64,000 nt of DNA from Hyphomicrobiales bacterium (GTDB taxonomy: Bacteria > Pseudomonadota > Alphaproteobacteria > Rhizobiales > Beijerinckiaceae). Positions 36,849-46,422 of the stretch are shown here, piece after piece. The position numbers and the translations under genes were made by a program. The first letter of the stretch is position 1. Every line of letters starts with the position of its first letter. The notes beneath the pieces are model-generated. The model was given only the letters and a program-made list of their open reading frames with translations. It was not told where the DNA came from and searched no databases. The stretch spans positions 1 to 64,000 of the forward strand of contig CANGPL010000004.1 in NCBI GenBank assembly GCA_947455725.1, given 5' to 3'.

Positions 36849-37804
36849 GCATCGTTCTCGAAGCCCGTGACTTGAAGCGGGATTACACCGTTCGGCGCGG
36901 TATGTTTTCGCCAGACTCAACCGTGCATGCGCTTGCAGGCGTGAGCTTCGATTTAGAAGCCGGTAAGACACTCGCGGTTGTGGGTGAATCCGGTTCAGGT
37001 AAATCGACACTCGCGCGGTTGCTGACGATGATTGAAACGCCGACTGCCGGTACGCTCAAAATCAATGGCATTGATCTTGTGCATGCAACGAAAGCCGAAC
37101 GCAAAACCTTGCGCAGCGAAGTGCAGATCGTTTTCCAAAATCCCTATGGCTCGCTCAACCCCCGCCAGACAATTGGCGCGGCGCTTGAAGAGCCTTTGAT
37201 TGTGAATACCAGCATGACATCCGCCGAGCGTGGCGAAGCCGTTGCTGCGATGATGGCGCGTGTTGGCTTACGGCCAGAATTCCGCGACCGTTATCCGCAT
37301 ATGTTCTCAGGTGGCCAGCGCCAGCGCATTGCGATTGCGCGCGCATTGATGCTGCGCCCGAAAATTCTGGTTCTGGATGAGCCTGTCTCGGCACTCGACG
37401 TATCGATCCGCGCGCAAGTGCTCAATCTTCTTGCCGAATTGCAGGAAGAGTTTGGCTTAGCCTATCTCTTTATAAGCCATGATCTTTCCGTCGTGCGGCA
37501 TATCGCGGATCGCGTGATGGTGATCTATTTGGGCCATGCGGTTGAAACCGCAACGCGTGAACAACTATTCGCCTCGCCGCAGCACCCTTACACAAAGGCG
37601 CTTTTATCAGCGACGCCAGTTGCTGATCCCGATGCGAAGAAAGAACGCATTGTGTTGCAAGGCGAACTACCCTCGCCTTTCGATCCGCCATCGGGTTGCC
37701 CTTTCCATCCCCGCTGCCCGCAGGCTTTCGCGCGCTGCAAGGCAGAAGCGCCACCGATTGAAATGAAACAAGGCCGCGATGTCGCGTGCTGGGCGGTCGA
37801 ATAA
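36845..37804 (+). CDS. Peptide ABC transporter ATPase (DppF-like)
   Basis: 319-residue second ATPase. Walker [16 protein letters not shown]-loop IVFQNPYGSLNPRQ, signature FSGGQRQRIAIARAL, Walker B ILVLDEPVSALD, C-terminal GCPFHPRCPQAFARC. ATG 36845 is in a 4-bp overlap with the DppD-like stop. A creatininase-family gene follows 24 bp later with AAAGGAG upstream, continuing the operon. Confidence 0.94.
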   Translation: MSIVLEARDLKRDYTVRRGMFSPDSTVHALAGVSFDLEAGKTLAVVGESGSGKSTLARLLTMIETPTAGTLKINGIDLVHATKAERKTLRSEVQIVFQNPYGSLNPRQTIGAALEEPLIVNTSMTSAERGEAVAAMMARVGLRPEFRDRYPHMFSGGQRQRIAIARALMLRPKILVLDEPVSALDVSIRAQVLNLLAELQEEFGLAYLFISHDLSVVRHIADRVMVIYLGHAVETATREQLFASPQHPYTKALLSATPVADPDAKKERIVLQGELPSPFDPPSGCPFHPRCPQAFARCKAEAPPIEMKQGRDVACWAVE

Positions 37805-37828
37805 TCGCATACCAAAGGAGCATCTCTC

Positions 37829-38530
37829 ATGCGAATTAGCGATATGAACTGGATGCAAGTGGAAGACTATCTCAAGCGCGATGATCGCGCCGTTGTGCCA
37901 CTGGGTTCCACGGAACAGCACGCCTTCTTGAGCCTCTCGGTTGACTCCATTCTGTCTGAGAAAGTTGCGCTTGATGCCGCAGAGCCTTTGGGTATCCCTG
38001 TGTTTCCCGTGCAAGCCTATGGCATCACGCCTTACTTTATGGCGTTCCCGGGTTCTGTATCCTTGAAGCTATCGACTTATGCGGCATTGATCACGGATAT
38101 TCTCGACTCGCTTTATGCAGCAGGCTTTCGCCGCATTTTCTTGTGCAATGGTCATGGTGGCAATTCGCCTGCGCAAACGGCAGCGATTGAATGGATGGGC
38201 CGTAACCCCGGCTCCGCCGTCCGATTCCATAATTGGTGGAACGCACCCAAGACCTTCGCGAAAGTGCAAGAGATCGACAAAGTCGCGTCGCACGCCTCAT
38301 GGATGGAAAATTTCCCATGGACGCGTTTACCCAATATTCGCGGACCTGAAGTGCAAAAGCCAATGACCGATTTGGAGACGATGCGCCTTAAAGATCCGGC
38401 AGGCGTTCGTGCGATGTTGGGTGATGGTAATTTCGGTGGTGTTTATCAGAAGAGCGATGAAGAAATGCTGGCGCTGTGGCATATTGCAGTTGAAGAGACC
38501 CGCGCGCTGATGGAAGGGCCATGGGCGTGA
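37829..38530 (+). CDS. Creatininase-family amidohydrolase
   Basis: 233-residue protein of the creatininase fold, in which two metal ions cleave cyclic or linear amide bonds. Conserved residues are visible: GSTEQHAFLSLSVDS (Glu, His, Asp), FLCNGHGGNSPAQ (His) and ASHASWMEN (Glu). Substrates of family members include creatinine, formamidopyrimidines and peptides (MftE), so none can be named here. An AAAGGAG site precedes the start; the end overlaps the next gene by 10 bp. The upstream dipeptide-type importer suggests the substrate is imported (inference). Confidence 0.85.
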   Translation: MRISDMNWMQVEDYLKRDDRAVVPLGSTEQHAFLSLSVDSILSEKVALDAAEPLGIPVFPVQAYGITPYFMAFPGSVSLKLSTYAALITDILDSLYAAGFRRIFLCNGHGGNSPAQTAAIEWMGRNPGSAVRFHNWWNAPKTFAKVQEIDKVASHASWMENFPWTRLPNIRGPEVQKPMTDLETMRLKDPAGVRAMLGDGNFGGVYQKSDEEMLALWHIAVEETRALMEGPWA

Positions 38531-39543
38531 GTGATCCAATTGTTATTTGGGGTGCAGGCGCAATAGGCGGTGCTATTGGTGCGTTTTTTGTACGCGCCGG
38601 GCATGATGTTTTATTCGTTGATCAAGATGCATCGCATGTCGAAGCGATGAATCGTGATGGCCTTACAATTGAAGGGTCAATCGATCAGTTCAACGTCAAA
38701 GTTCGCGCGGTAACGCCTGCCCAAGTTGAGGGGACATTCTCACGCGTATTGCTCTGCGTGAAGGCGCATCACACCGACGGTGCCACACGACAAATCGCAC
38801 CGCATCTTGCGAGTGACGGCTATATCGCCTCCTATCAAAACGGGCTCAATGAATTGGTGATTGCCGATATCGTTGGCCGCGAGCGGACGATCGGAGCCTT
38901 CTTGAATTTCGGTGGTGATTATCTATCGCCGGGCGTTATTCAATTAAGTGGCCGTGGCGCCGTTGTGCTCGGCGAACTCGATGGTGCGATGAGCGAACGC
39001 CTCAAAGCGCTGCATGACTTGATGCTGATTTTTGATCCCAACGCGATCATGACGGATCATATTTTCGGCTATCTTTGGGGCAAGCTCGGCTATGGCTCAC
39101 TGCTCTTTGCAACAGCGCTGACCAATGCTTCAATTTGCGATGCGCTTGCAGCCGCCGATGCGCGGCCATTGCTGCGTAACATCGCACGCGAGGCAACCTC
39201 CGTTGCGCTGAAACTTGGCTATCAGCCGCTCGGGTTTAATGGCTATGTGCCGGAAGCCTTCACGCCAGAAGCAGCAGAAGCTGAAGCGCACGCCTCGTTT
39301 GATGCGATGGTGACGCATAATGCCAAATCCATCAAAACGCATTCCGGCATTTGGCGCGATCTCGCGATCCGCAAACGCAAAACGGAAGTAGATGCGCAAC
39401 TTGGTCCTATTGTCGAACAGGGTGCTAAATTAGGGATTCCAACGCCGCTCGTCGCTGGCATGATCAAGATGATTCATGAAATCGAAGACGGTAAGCGCCA
39501 ACTCGATTGGGGTAATTTAGCTGAGCTTGCCAAAGCTCAATAA
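38521..39543 (+). CDS. Ketopantoate reductase-like 2-oxoacid reductase (PanE/ApbA family)
   Basis: 340-residue NAD(P)-dependent 6-phosphogluconate-dehydrogenase-fold enzyme: VIWGAGAIGGAIGAFFVRAGHD at the N-terminus (GxGxxG), CVKAHHTDGATRQI with the family Lys, and C-terminal helices. True pantothenate synthesis is unlikely given the catabolic context; many paralogues reduce or oxidise other 2-hydroxy/2-oxo acids. ATG 38521 overlaps the end of the creatininase-family gene. Confidence 0.82.
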   Translation: MGVSDPIVIWGAGAIGGAIGAFFVRAGHDVLFVDQDASHVEAMNRDGLTIEGSIDQFNVKVRAVTPAQVEGTFSRVLLCVKAHHTDGATRQIAPHLASDGYIASYQNGLNELVIADIVGRERTIGAFLNFGGDYLSPGVIQLSGRGAVVLGELDGAMSERLKALHDLMLIFDPNAIMTDHIFGYLWGKLGYGSLLFATALTNASICDALAAADARPLLRNIAREATSVALKLGYQPLGFNGYVPEAFTPEAAEAEAHASFDAMVTHNAKSIKTHSGIWRDLAIRKRKTEVDAQLGPIVEQGAKLGIPTPLVAGMIKMIHEIEDGKRQLDWGNLAELAKAQ

Positions 39544-39550
39544 TTCTAAC

Positions 39551-39669
39551 CGTCATTGCGAGCGATGAGCGAAGCAACCCAGCTAGAAGAAGTTATTGGA
39601 TTATAATCGAGCAATGATACTTCTTTCGTGTCCATCAACTGGGTTGCTTCACGTTCGTTCGCAATGACG
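39551..39669. repeat. Dispersed palindromic repeat A, copy 2
   Basis: 119 bp with ends CGTCATTGCGAGCGATGAGC then GAAGCAACCCAG on the left and CTGGGTTGCTTC then ACGTTCGTTCGCAATGACG on the right. Core (ACTTCTTT/AGAAGAAGT) can also pair. Located between two genes of the same operon-like unit (PanE-like and SDR). Confidence 0.87.
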
Positions 39670-39710
39670 ATTGGAAGCGCCAAGCACATCAAAACAAAAA
39701 GGTTATCGCC

Positions 39711-40445
39711 ATGCTGATCGACTTTACTGGCAAACGGGCACTCGTCACCGGTGCTGCACATGGCATTGGCCGCGCGATTGCATTTGCGCTCGCTCGCGAT
39801 GGGGCACATGTTACCGGTGTCGATAACCGCGCGGTTGAACCTACCGAAAACGGCCTCACGATTACGCCGCATAGCTGCGATCTTACCAAACGTGCCGCGA
39901 TTAATGAGCTTGTTCAAACGAAAGGCCCATTTGATATTTTGGTGCACAGCGCAGGCGGTGTTTGCGGGCAAGTGGGGCGACCCATCGAAGAGATTTCGGA
40001 AGAGGATTGGGACGCGATCGTCAACATCAATATGAAAGCTGGTTTCTTCTTGTCGCAAGCCGTTGCACCCCACATGAAGAGCCAAGGCTTTGGTCGTATT
40101 ATTTTGATTTCATCGGGCGCAGGGTTAGGCGTGAGCCTCACGGGTATTCAAGCCTATGCCTCGGCCAAAGCAGGCGAGATTGGTTTGACCCGTCAATTGG
40201 GCCATGAGCTTGGCAAATTCGGGATCACCGTCAATAGCGTCGCCCCCGGCTTTGTACGTTCCAATCCCACGACGGAAAAGCAATGGGAAAGCTATGGCGC
40301 CGAAGGCCAGAAGGCGATGTTGGAACGCATCGCTACAAGGCGGCTTGGCAAGGTCGAGGACATCGTCGCGGCCACCTTATTTTTCGCGAGCGAGCAAGCC
40401 GAATGGATTACCGGTCAAGTTCTTTCGGTGGATGGTGGCAAATGA
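39711..40445 (+). CDS. SDR-family oxidoreductase
   Basis: 244-residue classical SDR: TGAAHGIGRAIAFALA cofactor motif near residue 13, HSAGG in place of the usual NNAG, catalytic Ser in ILISSGAG and YASAK. C-terminus GQVLSVDGGK. The stop overlaps the M20 peptidase start (ATGA), so both belong to one unit. Substrate unknown. Confidence 0.87.
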   Translation: MLIDFTGKRALVTGAAHGIGRAIAFALARDGAHVTGVDNRAVEPTENGLTITPHSCDLTKRAAINELVQTKGPFDILVHSAGGVCGQVGRPIEEISEEDWDAIVNINMKAGFFLSQAVAPHMKSQGFGRIILISSGAGLGVSLTGIQAYASAKAGEIGLTRQLGHELGKFGITVNSVAPGFVRSNPTTEKQWESYGAEGQKAMLERIATRRLGKVEDIVAATLFFASEQAEWITGQVLSVDGGK

Positions 40446-41875
40446 GCGATACCACCACAAGCGATCCTTGGCACTCCGCCGCGATTGAAAAGCGCCTTTT
40501 GGGCGAGATGCCGAAGCATATTCAAACGCTTAAAAACTTCGTCTCCATTCCGAGCGTTTCAACCGATCCGGCCTATAAAGACGGCATCCTCAAAGCGAGC
40601 GAGTTTGTCGCAAGCCAATTAAAGGCCGCTGGCCTCACCGATGTGGCAATTTTACCAACCGCCGGCCATCCCGTTGTAACGGCCGCATGGCGTCATGCGC
40701 CGGGGGCGCCTACCGTGCTTGTCTATGGCCATTACGATGTGCAGCCCCCTGATCCGATCAGCGCGTGGAAATCATCGCCCTTCGTGCCCGATATCCGCGA
40801 TGGACGGCTTTATGCACGGGGCGTGTCCGACGATAAAGGCCCGATGCTCATACCGATCGCGGTCGCCGCCGCGTATCTGGCCGAGCAAGGGCGCTTACCG
40901 GTCAATATGGTGTTTCTGTTCGAGGGCGAGGAAGAAGTCTCAAGCGCCCATCTCGAAGAATTCGTTCGTGCCCATAAAGAGCGGCTGAAAGCCGATTTCG
41001 CGCTCTCCGCCGATGGCGCACAATGGCGTGCCGATCTGCCGAGCGTAACGGTTGCAAGCCGCGGCATTTGCGCGTTGGAAGTAACCGTGCGCGGGCCGGG
41101 GAAGGACCTCCACTCCGGTCGCCATGGCGGATCGGTAGCGAACCCCATTCAGGCGCTTGTTGCGCTCTTGGCCAAGCTTCACACGCCTGACGGCGCGATT
41201 GCCGTGCCGGGCTTTTATGATGGGCTTGAGCCGGTTCATCCCGATGAGGTCAAAGCCATCGCAGCCATCCCGTTTGATGAAGCGGCCTATCTGCAAGAAG
41301 TCGGCGCCTCAGCAGGTGCAGGCGAAGCGAGTTACACGCTGTTGCAGCGCAATTGGATAAGGCCCACGCTCGAATATAACGGCATTGTCGGCGGCTATAC
41401 CGGCCCCGGTAAAAAGACCGTCATCCCGTCCGAAGCCTCGGTCAAGATTTCCTGCCGCTTGGTACCCGGCCAAGACCCGGACCGCATCGTCGCCCTGCTC
41501 GCGCAGTTTTTAGAGGCCAACGCGCCACAGGGAACAACCGTCAGCGTCAAACGCGAGACCGGCGGCACGCCTGCTTATGCGGTAACCCACAACCACCCTG
41601 CACTCGTCCTCTCGGAGGATGTGTTGGAATCCGTGCTGGATCGCCGCCCCGTCCGCGTGCGCATGGGGGCCACCATCCCGATTGGCGATATTTTCCGCCG
41701 CGTGCTTGATATCGATACGGTGTTCTTCTCCTTCTCGACAGTCGACGAAGACTACCATGCGCCGAACGAGTTCTTTAGGCTTTCAAGCTATGAGCGCGGC
41801 ATGATCGCTTGGGCGCGCTATCTCGGCAGGCTAGGCGCGACAAAGGGCGCGGATTTCGTTAAAGTCGGCGCATGA
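40442..41875 (+). CDS. M20-family dipeptidase/metallohydrolase
   Basis: 477-residue zinc peptidase of the M20 (DapE/carnosinase-like) family. Metal and catalytic motifs: VYGHYDVQPPDPI, RGVSDDKGPML, EGEEEVSSAHLEEF, DLHSGRHGGSVANP (lid domain) and a C-terminal His in EDYHAPNEFF. ATG 40442 sits in a 4-bp overlap with the SDR stop; a much longer upstream frame is within the SDR gene and rejected. Probably hydrolyses dipeptides or N-acyl compounds entering through the adjacent transporter. Confidence 0.9.
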   Translation: MSDTTTSDPWHSAAIEKRLLGEMPKHIQTLKNFVSIPSVSTDPAYKDGILKASEFVASQLKAAGLTDVAILPTAGHPVVTAAWRHAPGAPTVLVYGHYDVQPPDPISAWKSSPFVPDIRDGRLYARGVSDDKGPMLIPIAVAAAYLAEQGRLPVNMVFLFEGEEEVSSAHLEEFVRAHKERLKADFALSADGAQWRADLPSVTVASRGICALEVTVRGPGKDLHSGRHGGSVANPIQALVALLAKLHTPDGAIAVPGFYDGLEPVHPDEVKAIAAIPFDEAAYLQEVGASAGAGEASYTLLQRNWIRPTLEYNGIVGGYTGPGKKTVIPSEASVKISCRLVPGQDPDRIVALLAQFLEANAPQGTTVSVKRETGGTPAYAVTHNHPALVLSEDVLESVLDRRPVRVRMGATIPIGDIFRRVLDIDTVFFSFSTVDEDYHAPNEFFRLSSYERGMIAWARYLGRLGATKGADFVKVGA

Positions 41876-42669
41876 GCCTTTTGCCGACGCTTACCGCTGA
41901 TGAACTCGAGCGCTATGCGCGCCATATCGTGTTGCGCGATATTGGCGGGCCGGGCCAGCAGAAACTCAAAGCTGCGCGCGTCCTCGTGATTGGAGCGGGC
42001 GGACTGGGTGCGCCTTTGTTGCAGTATTTAGCAGCAGCAGGCGTCAGCACGATTGGCCTTGTGGATGATGACACCGTCTCGCTATCAAACCTGCAACGCC
42101 AGGTGATCCATAGCACCGCAGATATTGGACGCGCGAAAACGGCAAGTGCGGAGGACGCTATTGCGCGGATCAATCCGCATGTCACCGTCGAAGCGCATGC
42201 CACGCGGATCACGGCGGCGAATGCCGCGAAGCTGATCGCCGACTATGATGTGATTGCCGATGGCTCGGATAATTTCGATACGCGGTATCTTGTTTCTGAT
42301 ACGTGTTTTTATGAGCGTAAACCGCTCGTCACCGCCGCACTTGGGGCGATGGATGCGACGCTAACCACGCTAAGGCCGCATGAAACGGGGCCGGACGGAA
42401 AACCCAACCCGACCTATCGTTGTCTCTTTCCCGAGCCGCCACCCGCTGGCATGATCCCCGCCTGTGCTGAAGCGGGTGTACTCGGCGCGCTTGCAGGCAT
42501 GGTGGGCAGTATGATGGCGCTTGAAGTGATCCGCGCCATTGTCGGCTTTGGTGAGCCTTTGGTGGGCAAGCTTTTAATGATGGATGCCCGCGCCATGCGG
42601 TTTGAAACGATTAGCTATGATCGCGATCCGGATAATCCGCTCAACGGCGACGGCAAACAATCAGCCTGA
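41872..42669 (+). CDS. moeB: MoeB/ThiF/HesA-type adenylyltransferase
   Basis: 265-residue E1-like enzyme that adenylates the C-terminal glycine of a sulfur-carrier protein (MoaD or ThiS). ATP site VLVIGAGGLGAPLLQYLAAAG, DDDTVSLSNLQRQVIH and the conserved Cys in IPACAEAGVLG. Compared with E. coli MoeB the zinc-binding Cys pairs are missing: the region reads TYRCLF (one Cys) and the C-terminus lacks a CxxC, so it is a zinc-less form. Start overlaps the M20 peptidase stop (ATGA). Its tail overlaps the convergent L,D-transpeptidase by 9 bp. Confidence 0.85.
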   Translation: MSLLPTLTADELERYARHIVLRDIGGPGQQKLKAARVLVIGAGGLGAPLLQYLAAAGVSTIGLVDDDTVSLSNLQRQVIHSTADIGRAKTASAEDAIARINPHVTVEAHATRITAANAAKLIADYDVIADGSDNFDTRYLVSDTCFYERKPLVTAALGAMDATLTTLRPHETGPDGKPNPTYRCLFPEPPPAGMIPACAEAGVLGALAGMVGSMMALEVIRAIVGFGEPLVGKLLMMDARAMRFETISYDRDPDNPLNGDGKQSA

Positions 42670-43386
42670 TTGCGAGACGCGCGTGGCAATATATTTCGAA
42701 TTCCGCAAGATCACTTTCGCGCCAACCGGAACGCGGTTGTATAAATCCACAATATCTTCATTGAGCATGCGCACGCAGCCGCTGGAGACTTGCTCGCCAA
42801 TCGTCCAAGGCTCATTCGTTCCGTGAATGCGGAACAAAATATCCTGCCCATTTTGATAAAGATACAAAGCCCGAGCACCGAGAGGGCTATCAAGCCCGCC
42901 TTCCATGCTCACGGGAAGATCAGGGATGATCGAGCGCATCGTCGCCGTTGGAATCCATTCAGGCCATACGCCTTTACGGCCAATGCTCGCTACACCCTGC
43001 CAGGAAAAGCCACGCCGACCAACGCCGATACCATAGCGGATCGCCGTGCCATCGCCGGAGTAAAAAAACAAATGCCGCGCATCAATATCGACGACAATCG
43101 TATTGGCCGGAAAATCTTCTGTCGCCTCAATCGTCTCGCGCCGAAGATCAGCACGCAAACGCGACCGATCAACGGTTGGAATATTATAGGGATCGTCGGG
43201 TATGGAGCCGATATACCATTGGTCGGCATCCTCTGGCGGGTCAATCGGCTGAAAGTTTTCAGCACTCGCTGCCGCCGTCTTATGCACTTTAGGATCAACG
43301 CCCGCGTCCTTAGCAGAAGCAGCAGACTGAGCTGCCATGACGCCTATCGCGATTGCCGCCAATAAACCGATTGAAGAGGAGCGCAT
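42661..43386 (-). CDS. L,D-transpeptidase (YkuD family)
   Basis: About 241-residue periplasmic enzyme that makes 3-3 cross-links in peptidoglycan or attaches proteins to it. A signal peptide is present (SSSIGLLAAIAIGVMAAQSAASA) and the YkuD catalytic motif FRIHGTNEPWTIGEQVSSGC followed by VRM, with the catalytic Cys and His. ATG 43386 is preferred because it puts the Arg before the hydrophobic run; ATG 43410 also fits. No peptidoglycan-binding domain seen. Confidence 0.9.
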   Translation of the reverse strand: MRSSSIGLLAAIAIGVMAAQSAASAKDAGVDPKVHKTAAASAENFQPIDPPEDADQWYIGSIPDDPYNIPTVDRSRLRADLRRETIEATEDFPANTIVVDIDARHLFFYSGDGTAIRYGIGVGRRGFSWQGVASIGRKGVWPEWIPTATMRSIIPDLPVSMEGGLDSPLGARALYLYQNGQDILFRIHGTNEPWTIGEQVSSGCVRMLNEDIVDLYNRVPVGAKVILRNSKYIATRVSQSG

Positions 43387-43480
43387 AAACACCAACACCG
43401 TTCCGATCACATCATTGCCAATGCGTCAAAATTATCAGTCGAATGATAATGATTCATTACCAATCGACCGTGAAACGGTA

Positions 43481-45901
43481 TTAGCCGCGCAATGCTGCTC
43501 CGGTCTTCTTAGCAACCTCGGCAATAATCCGCGCTGACACCGCGTCAATCTCCGTGTCCGTGAGCGTCTTTTCGAGCGGTTGCAACGTCACGGCAATGGC
43601 GATGGACACCTTGCCCTCCGGTACACCCGTTCCCTCATAGACGTCGAACACGGTGATGTCCGTAATCAACGCGCGTTCCGCCGTTTGGGTTGCTTTGACA
43701 ATGTCGGATGCGGGAACCGACTTATCGACGATGAACGCAAAGTCGCGGCTCACCGGTTGGAACTCGGGCAGAACGAGCTTCGGCTTCATCCGCGTCGGCC
43801 GTGCTTTTGGCGGCGGCAAGAGATCGAGATTGATCTCGAAGGCGATAACCGGGCCCTTCACATCGAGCAGTTCCAGAATACGCGGATGGATTTCACCGAA
43901 CGCACCAACAACCATTTTAGGCCCGAATTGTAACGTGCCGGAACGGCCCGGATGATACCAAGACGGGCCACCTTGAACGACCTGCAATCCGGCTACCGGA
44001 ACGCCTAAGGCTTCAAGCAATGCAAACGCATCGGCTTTTGCATCGAAACTATCAATCGATGCATCGCCCTGCCAATGACGGCCCGACCCATTGGGACCAC
44101 CCAAGCCACGGCGCACCGCAGTCGCCATAATGGATTGATCCTCAGGATTATCGCCTTTGAAGACCTGACCCACTTCAAACACCGCAACATCGGCGAGCCC
44201 ACGCGCCACATTGCGGCCAACCGCTTTGAGCAAGCCCGGCAAGAGGCTTGGGCGCATGTCCGAAAGATCCGATGCAATCGGATTAGCAAGCGACAAATTG
44301 GCCTTACCACCGCCAAAGGCTTCCGCCTCCGATTTGCCGATAAAGGACCAAGTAACCGCTTCCACCAAGCCCCGTGCAGCGAGCGCGCGTTTAGCAAGGC
44401 GTGTGCGCTTTTGGATCAGCGTCAACACGGGCTTGATAACGGTTGCAACTTCGCGCGGGAACGGCGTCATCTCGACCTGATCAAGCCCTGCAATGCGGAT
44501 GATCTCTTCAACAATATCGGCCTTCTGCTCAACATCCGGACGCCAAGAAGGCACCGCGATTTTGACCTCTTTGTCATTGCCCGAAACCCAGAAACCAAGC
44601 TCTGTCAAAATCGCTTTCATCTCTGGTACGAGCATTGAAACACCGGTGAGGCGCTTCACTTCCGACCAGGGGAAATTGATAATTTTTTCAGGCGCTGGCA
44701 CCTCGCCCGCAACAATCGCTTCACTCGGCGTACCACCGCAGAGTTCCACGACCATATGCGTTGCAAGATCAAGCCCCGGCACGCAGAAGGCCGGATCAAC
44801 CCCACGCTCGAAACGATACCGTGCATCGGTATTGATGCCGAGCTTGCGGCCTGATTGCGCAATGTTGAAGGCATCCCAAAGCGCTGACTCAATCAATACA
44901 TCGGTCGTGTGTTCATCACAGCCCGAATGTTCGCCGCCCATAATACCGGCAATCGATTCAACGCCGTTCTCATCGCAAATCACAACGGTCGTTGGATCAG
45001 GCCGATAGGTCTTGCCATCGAGTGCTAAAATTTCGTCACCCTCTTTCGCGTGACGCACAACGAGATTGCCTTTCACCTTGTTCGCATCGAACACGTGCAA
45101 GGGACGGCCACGATCAAAGGTGATGTAATTCGTGATATCAACGAGCGTGTTGATGGGGCGCAATCCAATCGCCTTTAAGCGGCGCTGCATCCAATCCGGG
45201 CTCGGGCCATTTTTGACGCCGCGCACGAGGCGAAGTGCGAACGCTGGCGCGAGATGTTTTTGATCGGGTGCAAAATTCAGCGTGACAGAAACAGGGCAAG
45301 CGCCCTCGCCTTTCACGGGCTTGAGATCATGCCGTTTAAGCGAGCCTAAACCCGCAGCTGCAAGATCACGCGCCACGCCATAAATGCCGAGCGCATCGGA
45401 GCGGTTCGGCGTAACAGCGATATCGATCACAGGATCATCAATCTTGGCATAATCGACATAGCGCACGCCAACCGGTGCATCTGCTGGCAAATCGATAATG
45501 CCGTCATGATCTTCCGAAAGTCCAAGCTCGAAGCCCGAGCACAACATGCCTGCGCTCTCCACACCGCGCACCATGCCAACCGAGATCGTGATGTTCTTAC
45601 CCGGAATATAGGTGCCGGGCGGAGAGAACACGCTCTTCATGCCGGTGCGCGCATTCGGCGCACCGCAGACGACCTGCACGGGTTTGCCATCCCCGATATC
45701 GACCATGCAGACGCGCAAGCGATCCGCATTCGGATGCTGCTCGGCGGAGATCACATAGGCCGTGACATAAGGCGCAAGTTCTTTGGCCGGATCTTCCACA
45801 CCTTCGACCTCAAGGCCGACTTTCGTCAGGCCATCGACAATCGCGTCAAGCGAAGCGGTGGTATCAAGATGCTCTTTGAGCCAGGAGAGGGTGAATTTCA
45901 T
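43481..45901 (-). CDS. pheT: Phenylalanyl-tRNA synthetase beta subunit
   Basis: 806-residue beta chain of the alpha2-beta2 PheRS, carrying editing and tRNA-anticodon-binding functions. [20 protein letters not shown] start; tRNA-binding (EMAP-like) domain with [12 protein letters not shown]5 domain [13 protein letters not shown]; editing B3/B4 region; C-terminal FDX-ACB domain ([17 protein letters not shown]). ATG 45901 chosen over the longer frame to 45970, which runs into the TA gene. Unusually, a Phd/RelE toxin-antitoxin pair separates it from pheS. Confidence 0.97.
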   Translation of the reverse strand: MKFTLSWLKEHLDTTASLDAIVDGLTKVGLEVEGVEDPAKELAPYVTAYVISAEQHPNADRLRVCMVDIGDGKPVQVVCGAPNARTGMKSVFSPPGTYIPGKNITISVGMVRGVESAGMLCSGFELGLSEDHDGIIDLPADAPVGVRYVDYAKIDDPVIDIAVTPNRSDALGIYGVARDLAAAGLGSLKRHDLKPVKGEGACPVSVTLNFAPDQKHLAPAFALRLVRGVKNGPSPDWMQRRLKAIGLRPINTLVDITNYITFDRGRPLHVFDANKVKGNLVVRHAKEGDEILALDGKTYRPDPTTVVICDENGVESIAGIMGGEHSGCDEHTTDVLIESALWDAFNIAQSGRKLGINTDARYRFERGVDPAFCVPGLDLATHMVVELCGGTPSEAIVAGEVPAPEKIINFPWSEVKRLTGVSMLVPEMKAILTELGFWVSGNDKEVKIAVPSWRPDVEQKADIVEEIIRIAGLDQVEMTPFPREVATVIKPVLTLIQKRTRLAKRALAARGLVEAVTWSFIGKSEAEAFGGGKANLSLANPIASDLSDMRPSLLPGLLKAVGRNVARGLADVAVFEVGQVFKGDNPEDQSIMATAVRRGLGGPNGSGRHWQGDASIDSFDAKADAFALLEALGVPVAGLQVVQGGPSWYHPGRSGTLQFGPKMVVGAFGEIHPRILELLDVKGPVIAFEINLDLLPPPKARPTRMKPKLVLPEFQPVSRDFAFIVDKSVPASDIVKATQTAERALITDITVFDVYEGTGVPEGKVSIAIAVTLQPLEKTLTDTEIDAVSARIIAEVAKKTGAALRG

Positions 45902-45911
45902 GGTAATCCGG

Positions 45912-46190
45912 CTATTTTCTGAAGCCTCTTTCGAGGGCTTTGTAAATCTCGTCGTCGTTGCGCTTGCCAATTAGCCTGACTTGAAGGATTTGGCCATCGA
46001 CAACGTAAATAATTCGATATTCTCCCGCCTTTAGGCGACGCAAAGGGGAATAGCCTTTTAGGCCTTCGGTCGGCAAGGCCTGTGGATCGGTGGCGAGAGA
46101 TTGAATCTTCTCGGCAATCTGGCGTGCTTGTTTTACGGGCAGCCTCTCCAGAAACCCTGCCGCCTGTCTGGAAAGATCAATCGCCAGCAT
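45912..46190 (-). CDS. RelE-family toxin
   Basis: 92-residue RelE/ParE-superfamily toxin: [59 protein letters not shown] at the C-terminus with the RelE-type Arg-rich and [10 protein letters not shown] motifs (key residues R61, Y73, R81 by eye). Likely an mRNA interferase acting with the ribosome. Overlaps its antitoxin by 14 bp. Located between pheS and pheT with an 10-bp gap to pheT, so it is probably co-transcribed with pheT. Confidence 0.92.
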   Translation of the reverse strand: MLAIDLSRQAAGFLERLPVKQARQIAEKIQSLATDPQALPTEGLKGYSPLRRLKAGEYRIIYVVDGQILQVRLIGKRNDDEIYKALERGFRK

Positions 46191-46413
46191 TCAGAAGCTT
46201 ATCCAACAATACGCGGCTTGCTTCTTCGCCAATATAGCCCTCGGCATGCGCCTTTTTGGCCTTTTCACCCCAAACCGTGTCCTCAATATCCTGAATGGAC
46301 ATAAACACGCCAACCGGCCGATTTTGCTTGGTGATCAGCACCGGCTCGCGCTGAGCAGCTTCGATCATTTGTCCAAAGGCGTTTTTGGCCTTGGCAGCGG
46401 TCATCGTTTTCAT
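46177..46413 (-). CDS. Phd/YefM-type antitoxin
   Basis: 78-residue antitoxin starting MKTMTAAKAKNAFGQMIEAAQ with QREPVLITKQNRPVGVFMS, the Phd/YefM DNA-binding pattern, and a short acidic tail that should wrap the RelE-type toxin. A 26-bp perfect palindrome lies 9 bp upstream of the start codon, its likely operator. It is the first gene of the module between pheS and pheT. Confidence 0.92.
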   Translation of the reverse strand: MKTMTAAKAKNAFGQMIEAAQREPVLITKQNRPVGVFMSIQDIEDTVWGEKAKKAHAEGYIGEEASRVLLDKLLNAGD

Positions 46414-46422
46414 GGGATCCTC

